Shown: positions 1 to 8,169 of the stretch, piece after piece | Position numbering within the stretch: the stretch's first letter is position 1 | How the letters are laid out: every line of letters begins with the position of its first letter | Assembly: GCA_003216235.1 (NCBI GenBank) | Contig: QCJE01000002.1 | Location: 38,246 to 102,245 of the forward strand | Source: Pelagibacteraceae bacterium AG-404-P07 | Lineage (GTDB): Bacteria > Pseudomonadota > Alphaproteobacteria > Pelagibacterales > Pelagibacteraceae | Direction of reading: 5' to 3' | Length of the DNA stretch: 64,000 nucleotides | Position numbers and translations under genes: made by a program | Notes under the pieces: generated by a model | Told to the model about the DNA's origin: nothing | What the model saw: only the letters and a program-made list of their open reading frames with translations | Databases searched by the model: none

Positions 1-1
1 A

Positions 2-286
2 GCTAGAGAGACATTTTCAGGAAACTCAATTGGTTCAAACTTACCGTCGATTAAAGTTAAAGAAAATTTAATTAATAATGAAATTAATATTGTTGATTTA
101 GTTATTATATCAAAGTTAGAAAAGTCTAAAAGTGAAATTAGAAGACTAATCAAAGGAAACGCTGTGAAAATAAATAATGATGTTATTAATGATGAAAAAT
201 TAATTATTAATAAAAAATTTTTTAATGAAAATTACTGCAAACTTTCTATTGGAAAAAAAAGACATTTAAAAATAGAATTAATTTAA
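2..286 (+). CDS. tyrS: Tyrosyl-tRNA synthetase, C-terminal part (cut by window edge)
   Basis: An open frame enters from the left edge and runs 94 codons to a TAA. It holds an S4-type RNA-binding domain: the stretch SKLEKSKSEIRRLIKGNAV and the closing IGKKRHLKIELI match the pattern at the C-terminus of bacterial TyrRS, where it contacts the tRNA. The first residues (ARETFSGNS..LPSI) resemble the linker that precedes S4 in TyrRS. The catalytic Rossmann domain with its HIGH and KMSKS motifs lies outside the window, so the assignment rests on the linker and S4 domain only. The gene converges on the methyltransferase with a 2-nt gap. Another S4 protein is the main alternative, but the linker makes TyrRS much more likely. 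Confidence 0.75.
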   Translation, partial: ARETFSGNSIGSNLPSIKVKENLINNEINIVDLVIISKLEKSKSEIRRLIKGNAVKINNDVINDEKLIINKKFFNENYCKLSIGKKRHLKIELI

Positions 287-288
287 AA

Positions 289-996
289 TTATTTTTCTAA
301 TATTAGGCAAACCAATTTATCATCAAAATATAATATTTTTTTGTACTCTTTATTAAATTCATCTATTCCTTTAACTATTTCGTAAGATTTTAGACCTAGC
401 AACGTTGAAATATATCTTTTCTTTATCATTTCTACATAATTTTTTTTTGATATTTTGACATTAAATACAAATTTTTTTTTTTTAATTTTTGGATAAAAAC
501 TGGCTATGAATTTAATTATTTTTTCATCTCTTTTTAAAGACATATTAAGTTTTTTTTTCATTAATGAAAAAGTAGGTATCTTATTATTTAAAGTATCTAA
601 AGTAAGAATAAATATTTTTCCATTTTGATTTAACATATTTTTACAATTAAAGATTAGCTCTTTTATTTCTTTAAATTCTAATAAATGAATAGTTTGTTTA
701 ATTAAGATTAAATCAAATTTTTTTTTATTTTTTTTAAAGTATCTTGTGGCATCAATCTTTTTGAAATAAATTCTCTTGTCTCTATCTTCGAATGCTTCAA
801 TATCTATACCTATTGGTTTATTCTTTAGTTTCAATCTTGTAGATAAAGATCCTAATATCTTTCCTCTTCCACAGCCAATGTCTAGAATTAATGATTTTCT
901 ATGTAATTTAGTATGTTTTAATAAAAAACTGTTAAATGATTGAATATATTTTTTTGAAGAAATCCAAGTTTTGTTGTCCCAATTCTTTAATGACAC
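289..996 (-). CDS. Class I SAM-dependent methyltransferase, substrate unknown
   Basis: This 235-aa protein has a Rossmann methyltransferase core. Motif I is LDIGCGRGK at residues 38-46, an acidic SAM-ribose position follows in GIDIEAF near residue 65, and FDLILIKQTIHLLE near residues 95-108 is a motif IV-like strand. The C-terminal half is very lysine-rich and has no domain I recognise. Its start overlaps the end of the upstream DUF4396 gene by 10 nt, so the two are probably translated together, together with the cupredoxin gene. The substrate cannot be read from sequence. Confidence 0.7.
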   Translation of the reverse strand: MSLKNWDNKTWISSKKYIQSFNSFLLKHTKLHRKSLILDIGCGRGKILGSLSTRLKLKNKPIGIDIEAFEDRDKRIYFKKIDATRYFKKNKKKFDLILIKQTIHLLEFKEIKELIFNCKNMLNQNGKIFILTLDTLNNKIPTFSLMKKKLNMSLKRDEKIIKFIASFYPKIKKKKFVFNVKISKKNYVEMIKKRYISTLLGLKSYEIVKGIDEFNKEYKKILYFDDKLVCLILEK

Positions 997-1433
997 ACAA
1001 TACCAAATTTTTTAAGTCTCCAATAATTATATGGCCATGGAGTTAAAAAACCAACTAAAAGCATGATTGGTACAATGTACCATGTAAGAATAGCGCCACC
1101 TGTTAGAAGATAATCCGTTAGGTTCATTGTAATTTCCATACTAATCATTGATATAAAGCTCATACTCATAGCTGTTTTAAATGCTTTTGAAAAATCTAAA
1201 TTTTGTTTCATTAAAACTATTGTTTCTAGAATGATACTAGTGATTAAACCATTAATAATAGCTAGTACCATTATACCTAAAACTGGAAATGGAATTAGAG
1301 TTAATTGAAAAAATAAAATTGTTCCAAAATCACCTATTGCACATCCGAGTAAACACCAACCGGTATTTTTGGCACTTCTTTTCCAAGTGTGTATGCAAGA
1401 CCAATTAAAATTGGTAGAAGCAGTGTTGTCCAT
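987..1433 (-). CDS. DUF4396-type integral membrane protein
   Basis: This 148-aa protein is mostly hydrophobic, with about four membrane segments (roughly residues 25-50, 52-75, 85-108 and 112-134). The N-terminal WKRSAKNTGWCLLGCAIGDFG resembles the DUF4396 family, small membrane proteins often found with copper or heavy-metal proteins. It lies 4 nt after a secreted cupredoxin, which supports a role in periplasmic copper handling; that role is inferred from context. The extreme N-terminus (MDNTASTNFNW) is uncertain. The family call is from memory of its pattern. Confidence 0.6.
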   Translation of the reverse strand: MDNTASTNFNWSCIHTWKRSAKNTGWCLLGCAIGDFGTILFFQLTLIPFPVLGIMVLAIINGLITSIILETIVLMKQNLDFSKAFKTAMSMSFISMISMEITMNLTDYLLTGGAILTWYIVPIMLLVGFLTPWPYNYWRLKKFGIVCH

Positions 1434-1437
1434 TTAA

Positions 1438-1941
1438 TTATTTTATATTAACTTTGGCTATCATTCCAGCTTGATAATGACCAGGAACATTACAAGCTAC
1501 TTCGATGTTAACAGCATTATCAAATTTCCAAATGATATCTCCTTTTTGTTTTGGTTCTAACAAAACACTGTTACTGTGTGAATGACCCATAGACTTATCC
1601 ATTTTTGCCATCTTCTTCATTTTTTCTTTATCAATAGAGAAAGCAAGAAGAATTCCATTCTCAGCCATTTTTATCATCTCTGGCTGATGCTTCATATGCA
1701 TCATTTTGTTTGCAATATTAAATTCATGAACAAGCATACCTGCATTTTCAACTTCAAACTTAATTGTTTCACCTTCTTTAATCTGAAATGAACTTGGTTC
1801 GTAATAATTATCATACATGACAACTTTTATAACTCTTGTTACATCAGTTTCATCACCTTTTGAACCAATTTTCATATTCTTATCTGCATAAGCTATTGAG
1901 TTTAAAAGTAGGATTGTAAATAAAATTGTGATTATTTTCAT
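1438..1941 (-). CDS. Secreted plastocyanin-like cupredoxin, Met/His-rich
   Basis: This 167-aa protein has a signal peptide (residues 1-19, ending SIAYA) followed by a cupredoxin fold. Copper ligands of the type 1 pattern are visible: His72 in VHEFNI, Cys150, His155 and Met160 in ACNVPGHYQAGM. Between them, residues 80-122 form an unusual Met/His/Lys-rich insertion (MMHMKHQPEM and MGHSHS), the sort of segment that loads or buffers copper in the periplasm. It is the first gene of a three-gene minus-strand unit with DUF4396 and a methyltransferase. Likely roles are copper chaperoning or electron transfer; the insertion favours copper trafficking. Confidence 0.75.
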   Translation of the reverse strand: MKIITILFTILLLNSIAYADKNMKIGSKGDETDVTRVIKVVMYDNYYEPSSFQIKEGETIKFEVENAGMLVHEFNIANKMMHMKHQPEMIKMAENGILLAFSIDKEKMKKMAKMDKSMGHSHSNSVLLEPKQKGDIIWKFDNAVNIEVACNVPGHYQAGMIAKVNIK

Positions 1942-2010
1942 AATACAGAATTAATATAGATTAAAATTTTAACAATGGGTCAATTTGTACTTATGTGTTA
2001 GTATTAAATT

Positions 2011-2691
2011 ATGATTTTTAAACAATTATTTGATTCTAAATCCTCAACCTATACTTATTTAATTTCGTCTGGCAATGGAAGAGAGGGCTTAATAATTGAT
2101 CCAGTTTTGGAAAATGTAAATGAATATATTGATGTTCTTAAAGAATTAAATTTAAAATTGGTAAAAGTAATTGATACTCATATCCATGCTGATCATGTGA
2201 CTGGTGCCTCTAAACTAAAAGATATTACAAAATGTTCAACCATCATGGGTGCTCATACCCCAGCAGAGTCTGTGGAAATAAAAGTAAAAGATGATGAGTA
2301 TATAGATTTAGATAATCTTAAAATTAGAGCCATGTATACTCCTGGACATACATCGGATAGTTATAGTTTTTTAATGAACAATCACCTCTTTTCAGGAGAT
2401 ACATTATTAATTAATGGAACTGGTAGAACTGATTTTCAAAATGGTAATGCTAAAGATGCATATAATTCAATATTTAATAAACTTTTAAAATTACCTGAGG
2501 AAACTCTTTTATATCCTGCACATGATTATAAAGGTGAAAAAGTGAGTACTATTGGAAAAGAAAAGAAACAAAATCCAAGATTACAAGTTAAGAGTGTTGA
2601 TGAATATATTGATATTATGAACAATTTAGATTTAAAAAAACCAGCTGAACTTGAGTCTAATGTCTTTAGAAATATAAAATTAGGGGCTTAA
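2011..2691 (+). CDS. ETHE1-like metallo-beta-lactamase fold hydrolase/dioxygenase
   Basis: The 226-aa protein has the metal motif HxHxDH at His57, His59, Asp61 and His62, a later His113 in TPGHTSDS, and Asp130 in FSGD. The GTGRTDFQ segment near residues 136-143 is typical of the ETHE1/persulfide dioxygenase and Blh branch rather than glyoxalase II. Members of that branch oxidise glutathione persulfide with a single iron. The sulfur-oxidation role is inferred from family resemblance. It is transcribed alone and is convergent with the thioredoxin-like gene, with a 2-nt gap. Confidence 0.7.
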   Translation: MIFKQLFDSKSSTYTYLISSGNGREGLIIDPVLENVNEYIDVLKELNLKLVKVIDTHIHADHVTGASKLKDITKCSTIMGAHTPAESVEIKVKDDEYIDLDNLKIRAMYTPGHTSDSYSFLMNNHLFSGDTLLINGTGRTDFQNGNAKDAYNSIFNKLLKLPEETLLYPAHDYKGEKVSTIGKEKKQNPRLQVKSVDEYIDIMNNLDLKKPAELESNVFRNIKLGA

Positions 2692-2693
2692 AT

Positions 2694-3062
2694 CTAAATT
2701 GAAGACTGAATAGCTTTATAGATTAAATCTTTACTTGTTTCACCAATACTTCTGTAAACTAACTTTTTGTCTTTAAAAATTAAAAGTGTAGTTTGATACT
2801 GTACATCAAACAATTCTGCTATTTCTTTATTTGTAACATCAAACGCAAAATATTCTATGTTATCAAAATCATTTTTAGCTTTATCTAAAACTTTCATTTG
2901 ACTGGCACAAGATGTGCAATATTTGATCCAAGAACTAACTATTACAACTTTGCCCTCTGCTTGGGCTTTATCGAATAATTCTTTTTTGAAAGTTGTTTCT
3001 TTTGTAAGCCCACTTGAACTAAATGATAAAACTAAAAATATATATATAAAAAATTTTTTCAT
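2694..3062 (-). CDS. Exported thioredoxin-like protein
   Basis: A 122-aa protein with a short signal peptide (residues 1-20) and one thioredoxin-fold domain. The redox pair is Cys49 and Cys52 in YCTSC; the usual WCGPC is replaced. The later segment QYQTTLLIF holds the position of the cis-proline loop, where a threonine seems to take the place of proline, so this is a divergent thioredoxin. A periplasmic disulfide reductase or isomerase role is plausible. It follows azlD by 6 nt on the same strand, apparently as the last member of the fbp-azl run. Confidence 0.65.
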   Translation of the reverse strand: MKKFFIYIFLVLSFSSSGLTKETTFKKELFDKAQAEGKVVIVSSWIKYCTSCASQMKVLDKAKNDFDNIEYFAFDVTNKEIAELFDVQYQTTLLIFKDKKLVYRSIGETSKDLIYKAIQSSI

Positions 3063-3068
3063 AATTTT

Positions 3069-3383
3069 TTATACTACAAAAATTAAGATCCAATAAGAAG
3101 CTAATCCTGAAAATATTGTCGCAATTATACTTCTTGAGAAAATTCCAATTAATGTTGCAATTAACGCTGCAATAATTTTTGGATTATCTTCAATTAGAAT
3201 TAATCCTGAATTATCTAAAAAAATAGCTGGAAAAATAATTGCTGGAAATATTGCTGATGGCACATAAGACAAAACTTGTCTAATTCTATTATTAAACATT
3301 TCCTTTTTTATTAAAGCTATCATTGAAAATCTTGTTAGATAAGTAATCAATCCACAATATATTATTAAAGCCCAGTTACTCAT
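3069..3383 (-). CDS. azlD: AzlD-family branched-chain amino acid exporter small subunit
   Basis: A 104-aa membrane protein with about three or four hydrophobic segments. The N-terminal pattern WALIIYCGLITYLTRFS and the RQVLSYVPSAIFPAIIFP segment are characteristic of AzlD/YgaH. AzlD pairs with AzlC to export branched-chain or related amino acids. The gene overlaps the end of azlC by 8 nt, which supports coupled translation and a two-subunit complex. Confidence 0.85.
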   Translation of the reverse strand: MSNWALIIYCGLITYLTRFSMIALIKKEMFNNRIRQVLSYVPSAIFPAIIFPAIFLDNSGLILIEDNPKIIAALIATLIGIFSRSIIATIFSGLASYWILIFVV

Positions 3384-4071
3384 TTGTTTTAACTATTTTT
3401 GTTAATATCATAGCAACTAATAAACCTGATAAACCAGCAACTATTGCATAAGCTTTAAAAGGTATATAATTATATCCAAGTGTAGCTACCAATCCTGAAA
3501 CAACTATCACAATAATATTTATAAACTTCCTAAAATCATTAACTAAAAGTGCTAGAAATGTTAAAGGAACAGCAAAACTTAAACCAAGTTTTTCAGGTAT
3601 TGCTGCACCTAGTATAATTCCAAAAAAAGTAGTTGATTGCCAAATTACCCAACATGTTGCACCAGCACCAACTAAATGAAAATATCTATTTTGATCTTTG
3701 TTTTTCTTTAAATACTCATTTGATATTGCATATGCCTGATCAATTAAAAAATATGAAATGACAATTTTCCAAATCAATTTTAAATCTGACAAATGTTCAG
3801 ATACTACAGCTCCATAAAGGAGATGGCGTGAATTAACAGCGCCAACTGAGCTTATAATTACGATAGATGAAGCTCCTCCAGAAAATAATTGTAAAAGAAC
3901 TATTTGAGAGGCACCACCAAAAACTATTAATGACATGCCCATTGTCTCTAAGGGACTAAATCCAATGTCAATTGCAAGAACTCCAAATATAAGGCCAAAG
4001 GGAACTACTGGGATCATTAATGGACTTACATCAACTATACCTTTTAAAAAAACTTTAAGATTACTTTTCAT
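3376..4071 (-). CDS. azlC: AzlC-family branched-chain amino acid exporter large subunit
   Basis: A 231-aa protein with multiple membrane spans. The family patterns PFGLIFGVLA, FGGASQIVLLQLF and NSRHLLYGA are all present, matching AzlC/YgaZ. The complex exports branched-chain amino acids or analogues; the exact substrate is not readable. The start lies 17 nt after the iron-transport ATPase gene on the same strand with no terminator between, so it may be co-transcribed with the iron operon even though the function looks unrelated. Confidence 0.87.
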   Translation of the reverse strand: MKSNLKVFLKGIVDVSPLMIPVVPFGLIFGVLAIDIGFSPLETMGMSLIVFGGASQIVLLQLFSGGASSIVIISSVGAVNSRHLLYGAVVSEHLSDLKLIWKIVISYFLIDQAYAISNEYLKKNKDQNRYFHLVGAGATCWVIWQSTTFFGIILGAAIPEKLGLSFAVPLTFLALLVNDFRKFINIIVIVVSGLVATLGYNYIPFKAYAIVAGLSGLLVAMILTKIVKTNE

Positions 4072-4088
4072 TTTCTAAAAGGTTTTTA

Positions 4089-5150
4089 TTAGAAGCAAAC
4101 TATATGATCAATATGAATTGGTCTTTTAATACCAAATTTTTCATCAACTTCATGTTGATGTATATGATGTGAGTGAACAAATACTGGTATTAAGGTATTA
4201 CTTGGTGTTTTAAGAGTATAGATAAAATTAGTTCCTCTAAATTTTCTATCAACCACTTCAAGTTTCAAATTACTTGTATCATCATGTTCTAAATCTTCTG
4301 GTTGAAGCAATAATTGCACATTAGAACCTTTAGGATATTCTTTTATAAAATTACCTTCAATAGTGCCCAAATCCCAATTTTCTAGAGTATTTTTTCCTGT
4401 AACCTTTGCAGGAACTAAAATTCCTCTATTTAAAAAATTAACTACCTCAACAGAATTTGGCAAATGATAAACTTTATAAGGATCATCAAATTGTTTGAGT
4501 TCTTGATTCAAAATTATCCCACATTTAGATCCTAAATAAAATGCTTCATAGGAATCATGAGTTACAATAATTGTTGTAATTTTTAGTTTATGTAAAATTT
4601 TTTTTAATCTTACTTGAATTTCCTCTTTAAAACTTTGATCAACATTTGATAAAGGCTCGTCTAATAATAATAAATCTGGCTGAGTTATTAAAGATCTTGC
4701 CAATGAAGCGCGTTGAGCTTCACCAGCACTAATTTCATGAGGGTATTTATTAAGTATATGAAATATATCTAATAAATCTACTATTTCTTTTAAATTAATT
4801 TTTTTTTCTTTTTTTTCCTTATTCCTTTCAGAACCAAGTAATATATTTTTTTCAACAGTGTAATGTGGAAATAGGCTGTTATCTTGAAAAGCAAGTGACA
4901 CGTTTCTATCTTCTGGCTCAAGATTTACTTTTTCTGAGGATAAAGTTTTTCCATTTAATATAATTGAACCTTTTTTTATTTTTTCTAAACCAGCAATCGT
5001 TCTTAATATTGTTGTTTTACCAATACCCGAGGGGCCCAAAAGACAAATTACATCTCCTTCGTTTTCAATCGAAAAAGTAACATTCTTAACTTTAATTTTG
5101 TTACTTACATTAAAATCAACATTTTTGACTTCAAAAAAATTTTTACTCAT
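4089..5150 (-). CDS. fbpC: Ferric iron ABC transporter ATP-binding protein
   Basis: A 353-aa ABC ATPase. Walker A is GPSGIGKTT (residues 39-47), the signature is a degenerate ISAGEAQRAS in place of LSGGQ, and Walker B is LLLLDEP. The region after about residue 240 forms a C-terminal regulatory (TOBE-like) domain, as in FbpC/FutC. It overlaps the permease gene by 8 nt and works with it and FbpA to import Fe3+ from the periplasm. The ISAGE signature is uncommon but conserves the serine and glycine needed for ATP contact. Confidence 0.82.
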   Translation of the reverse strand: MSKNFFEVKNVDFNVSNKIKVKNVTFSIENEGDVICLLGPSGIGKTTILRTIAGLEKIKKGSIILNGKTLSSEKVNLEPEDRNVSLAFQDNSLFPHYTVEKNILLGSERNKEKKEKKINLKEIVDLLDIFHILNKYPHEISAGEAQRASLARSLITQPDLLLLDEPLSNVDQSFKEEIQVRLKKILHKLKITTIIVTHDSYEAFYLGSKCGIILNQELKQFDDPYKVYHLPNSVEVVNFLNRGILVPAKVTGKNTLENWDLGTIEGNFIKEYPKGSNVQLLLQPEDLEHDDTSNLKLEVVDRKFRGTNFIYTLKTPSNTLIPVFVHSHHIHQHEVDEKFGIKRPIHIDHIVCF

Positions 5151-6762
5151 TATTATCTCTTAATATATATTTAGATGTAACAATTATGAAAAAAGTTGCA
5201 ATCAAAATCAAAAACAATGAAGGAACGGCAGCTGCCTCAAGTAAATCTTCTGATGCAGAAATATAGGCTGTAGTTGCAAAAGTTTCAAAATTGAAAGGCC
5301 GTAAAATTAGAGTTATTGGTAGTTCTCTAATTATTTCTAAAGAGACTAAAATACCAATAAACAATAAAGAATTTCTTAAAAAAGGTATATGTATATTCAT
5401 GAAAGTTTTCCTTTTAGAATAACCAAGTAAATACGAACTCTCATCAACTGAAATATTTATTTTTTCATAACCCGATTTAATTCCATTATATGCAAGTGAA
5501 TAAAATCTGATAAAATATACAAGCACTAATCCCAAAATAGATCCTATAAAAACTTTTTTGATAGAAATAAAACCTAAATTTTTAACTACACTATCATCAA
5601 ACCATGCAATAAAAGTAATAAAAGCAACAGCTAAAATTACTCCAGGAATTGCATATCCTGAGATAGATAACGTAGATAAAATATTTAAAGTTTTATCTTT
5701 ATTCACTCTATTTCCGTAATTGGAAACTAAACCAAACACTATTAGCATAAGACTTGATAAAATTACTAAATAAAGAGTATTGGTTAATAAATCTAAAGTA
5801 TTTAAATCAAATAAATTTTCTGGAAATTTGATTGTCCAATACATCATCTGACTAAGAGGAAATAAAAAGCTTAAAAATAACACTAAAAAACAAAAAAAGA
5901 ATGCCAAGAAAGCTTTTTTACCAGAAAGTTGTATTTTTTGTTTTTGTTTAAATCCTGACCTAGCATTAAAGTGGTACTTAGCATTTTTCCTAGATAAGTT
6001 TTCCAAAATAAATAGAGCAAAGATAAACAATAATAAAAAGAATGACAGCTGATTTGCAAATGCTAGATCATCAAAAGCAATCCATGAATTATAGATACCA
6101 GTTGTTAATGTATTTATAGAAAAAAAATCTACTGCACCAAATTCAGCAAGTGTTTCCATAGCAACTAGGGATAAACCTGCAACTATTGCTGGTCTTGCTG
6201 CTGGCAGAATAATTGAATAAAATGCCTTAAACTTTGTAAAACCAAGATTTTTACCCAAATCAATTATGTTTTGTGATTGATATAAAAATGATGCTCTTGC
6301 TAGAATATATACATATGCATAAAGTGAAAAAGAGATTGATAATACCACACCTAATAAACCATCAAACTTTGGAATGTTTTGATTGTAATTACCCTCACCA
6401 AATAAATTTTTTAAAATAGTATAAGCAGTACCATAATTTTCAAAAAAAGCTGTTAAAGAATATGCGTAAATATAAGGTGGTACAGCAAATGACAATATTA
6501 GCGCCCATTTAAAAAAATTACTGAATGGAAAATTATAAAATGAAACTAAATATGCTGATCCTGTGCCTATTAAAAAAGTTAAAAGTAAAACACTTACTAA
6601 TAAGATTAATGAATTAAAAATATATTCCATTAAAAAAGTATCTTTTAATACTTGATAGTAATTGGATGTACTCTCAAAAAAACTTGAAAAGACAGTTAGA
6701 ATTGGAATAATTACAAATAATGAAATTACAAAAGAGGATATATACCAAAAATTTATTCTCAT
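5143..6762 (-). CDS. fbpB: Ferric iron ABC transporter permease (fused two-domain)
   Basis: A 539-aa protein with about twelve membrane segments arranged as two homologous permease halves (about 1-265 and 285-539), as in FbpB/FutB/SfuB. Coupling loops can be seen in each half: LGFTKFKAFYSIILPAARPA in the first and LGYSKRKTFMNIHIPFLRNS in the second, each starting with the EAA-like LG.(S/T)K pattern. It is followed by the ATPase gene with an 8-nt overlap. It is separated from fbpA by about 265 nt that hold a small gene and a hairpin. Confidence 0.85.
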   Translation of the reverse strand: MRINFWYISSFVISLFVIIPILTVFSSFFESTSNYYQVLKDTFLMEYIFNSLILLVSVLLLTFLIGTGSAYLVSFYNFPFSNFFKWALILSFAVPPYIYAYSLTAFFENYGTAYTILKNLFGEGNYNQNIPKFDGLLGVVLSISFSLYAYVYILARASFLYQSQNIIDLGKNLGFTKFKAFYSIILPAARPAIVAGLSLVAMETLAEFGAVDFFSINTLTTGIYNSWIAFDDLAFANQLSFFLLLFIFALFILENLSRKNAKYHFNARSGFKQKQKIQLSGKKAFLAFFFCFLVLFLSFLFPLSQMMYWTIKFPENLFDLNTLDLLTNTLYLVILSSLMLIVFGLVSNYGNRVNKDKTLNILSTLSISGYAIPGVILAVAFITFIAWFDDSVVKNLGFISIKKVFIGSILGLVLVYFIRFYSLAYNGIKSGYEKINISVDESSYLLGYSKRKTFMNIHIPFLRNSLLFIGILVSLEIIRELPITLILRPFNFETFATTAYISASEDLLEAAAVPSLFLILIATFFIIVTSKYILRDNNE

Positions 6763-6796
6763 AATTTATAATTCGCCTTAAAACATGAAAGTATTA

Positions 6797-6843
6797 TGTT
6801 CATGGTCTTAGTAAGGAGACATCTTAACTAAGACGCATGAACA
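6797..6843 (-). promoter_or_regulatory. Strong hairpin between fbpA unit and fbpB
   Basis: Bases 6797-6812 pair with 6827-6843. Two 8-bp perfect blocks (TGTTCATG/CATGAACA and GTCTTAGT/ACTAAGAC) stack with a single bulged G at 6835. No T-run follows on the minus strand, so it is not a simple intrinsic terminator. It lies 34 nt before fbpB in transcription order and 10 nt after the small cysteine gene. A role in mRNA processing or stability that leaves fbpA more abundant than the permease is a reasonable inference, as seen for other binding-protein transporters. Confidence 0.6.
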
Positions 6844-6852
6844 CCCAGAAAA

Positions 6853-7023
6853 TCAAAAATCAAATACTTTTAGAGTATGCGGAACCTCCTCAGTTTTAAT
6901 TTCTGACAGCTTTCTGTTATTTACTCTTTTATTGATTTTTTCACACTCCAAATTGCACGGGAAACATGCTTTGGAAAATTTATTTAAATCAAGTTCAGAA
7001 ATAAATTTTTTTTTTACTTTCAC
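6853..7023 (-). CDS. Small cysteine-rich protein in iron transport operon (56 aa, GTG start)
   Basis: A 56-codon frame begins with GTG only 4 nt after the fbpA stop codon. A GGAAGTAA segment about 4 nt upstream of the GTG may act as ribosome site. The protein is lysine/asparagine-rich with a compact cluster at Cys20, Cys23 and Cys27 (ACFPCNLEC), suitable for a metal or Fe-S site. There is no signal peptide or membrane segment. It is behind the same Fur-type box as fbpA, so iron-starvation expression is likely. I do not recognise a family. Support: the frame is open, composition is like the neighbours, and it fills a gap unusual for this genome. Comparison with related genomes is needed to confirm it. 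Confidence 0.5.
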   Translation of the reverse strand: MKVKKKFISELDLNKFSKACFPCNLECEKINKRVNNRKLSEIKTEEVPHTLKVFDF

Positions 7024-7027
7024 AATA

Positions 7028-8056
7028 TTACTTCCAACCAGCGGCTGTCATGACCTCTACTGCAGCAGCTTGATTTTTTCCATAAGAAGCAAGCTTAGTT
7101 TTCATATCTTGTTTAAAATCTAATCCTAAGTTATTTACTACTAATGGACTTGGTGAAACACCATCAATCATTGGAAACTCAAAAGTATTGTTTGTAAAGT
7201 GCTCTTGAGATTCTGGAGTTAATAAAAACTCTACAAGCTTGATAGCATTATCTTTGTTAGGTGCCCCTTTTACTAAAGCTGCACAACTTACGTTCATGTG
7301 TGTTCCTCTATCATTTTGATTAGGAAAGAAAGCTTTAACTTTTTTAGCTGCTGCTTGTTGCTCAGGTCCCTTTTTACCAGATAACATAAGAGCTAAATAG
7401 TAAGTGTTAGCCACAGCAATATCAGCTTCACCAGCTGCTACCGCCATTATTTGAGCTCTGTCATTACCCGTTGGTGTTCTTGCCATGTTAGCAACAACTC
7501 CCTCAGCCCATGCTGCTGTTGCAGCTTTTCCATTGTTTTTAATCAATGATGCTACAAGAGACTTATTGTAAATGTTGCTAGATTTTCTAATTACTAATCT
7601 ACCTTTCCATTTAGGATCAGCTAAACCCTCATAAGTCATTCCAGATAATTCAGCACCTGTAACTCTTTCAGGTGAATAATAAATTATTCTAGCTCTTTTT
7701 GCGATTCCAACCCACTTACTTGTTCTAAAGCTTTTTGGAACAGCTGCTTTAATTGCTGTAGATGTTAAACCATTTTGAAGCGTACCTTTTGAATCCATAG
7801 CACCACATCTTCCAGCATCTGCTGTGATATAAAGATCGGCTGAAGAATCTGCACCTTCACTAATAATCCTTTTTTCTAAAGCACCTGATTTTCCGTTTAT
7901 CAAATTAACTTTGATACCAGTCAAATTGGTAAACTTAGAATAAAGCTCTCCGTCAGCTTTATAATGTCTTGCATTAAAAATATTTACCTCATTTGCTGCA
8001 ACAAAAGTTGAAACAAACAAAGATACAATTAATGTTAAAATTGATATTTTTTTCAT
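7028..8056 (-). CDS. fbpA: Ferric iron ABC transporter periplasmic binding protein
   Basis: A 342-aa protein with a signal peptide (residues 1-21, ending FVAA) and a type D substrate-binding fold of the FbpA/FutA/SfuA family. Diagnostic iron-binding features are visible: NARHY near residue 28, and the paired tyrosines in NTYYLALM near residues 218-225. It delivers Fe3+ to FbpBC. The gene is preceded by a Fur-type box and leads the minus-strand operon. The spacing to fbpB (about 265 nt) separates it from the membrane components. Confidence 0.88.
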   Translation of the reverse strand: MKKISILTLIVSLFVSTFVAANEVNIFNARHYKADGELYSKFTNLTGIKVNLINGKSGALEKRIISEGADSSADLYITADAGRCGAMDSKGTLQNGLTSTAIKAAVPKSFRTSKWVGIAKRARIIYYSPERVTGAELSGMTYEGLADPKWKGRLVIRKSSNIYNKSLVASLIKNNGKAATAAWAEGVVANMARTPTGNDRAQIMAVAAGEADIAVANTYYLALMLSGKKGPEQQAAAKKVKAFFPNQNDRGTHMNVSCAALVKGAPNKDNAIKLVEFLLTPESQEHFTNNTFEFPMIDGVSPSPLVVNNLGLDFKQDMKTKLASYGKNQAAAVEVMTAAGWK

Positions 8057-8092
8057 TTACTCTCTGTTCTTTCTTCCGCATATTTTTTTGAG

Positions 8093-8130
8093 ATTGATAA
8101 CTATTCGCAATGATAATGATTATCAATCGC
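8093..8130 (-). promoter_or_regulatory. Fur-type iron box upstream of fbpA
   Basis: The region contains the core GATAATGATTATC at 8112-8124, extended as GATAATGATTATCAATC, which is a close match to the classical Fur consensus built from GATAAT/ATTATC half sites. A second half-site-like GATTGATAAC lies at 8093-8102. The sites are about 40-65 nt upstream of the fbpA start. Fur or a related regulator is expected to repress fbpABC when iron is sufficient. The LysR gene ends just downstream of the site and is read on the same strand into it. Confidence 0.85.
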
Positions 8131-8169
8131 AAGAATGTCGCACCCTTAAGTTGTGTTTTATTTAATGAA

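Noticed and set aside
6797-6843. Intrinsic terminator between fbpA and fbpB
   Set aside because: The hairpin is strong but no T-run follows on the transcribed strand, so it is listed as a structured element instead.
6932-7123. Plus-strand frame across the fbpA end and the spacer
   Set aside because: It overlaps the C-terminus of fbpA and the cysteine-rich minus-strand frame, which is better placed with a start next to fbpA and neighbour-like composition.
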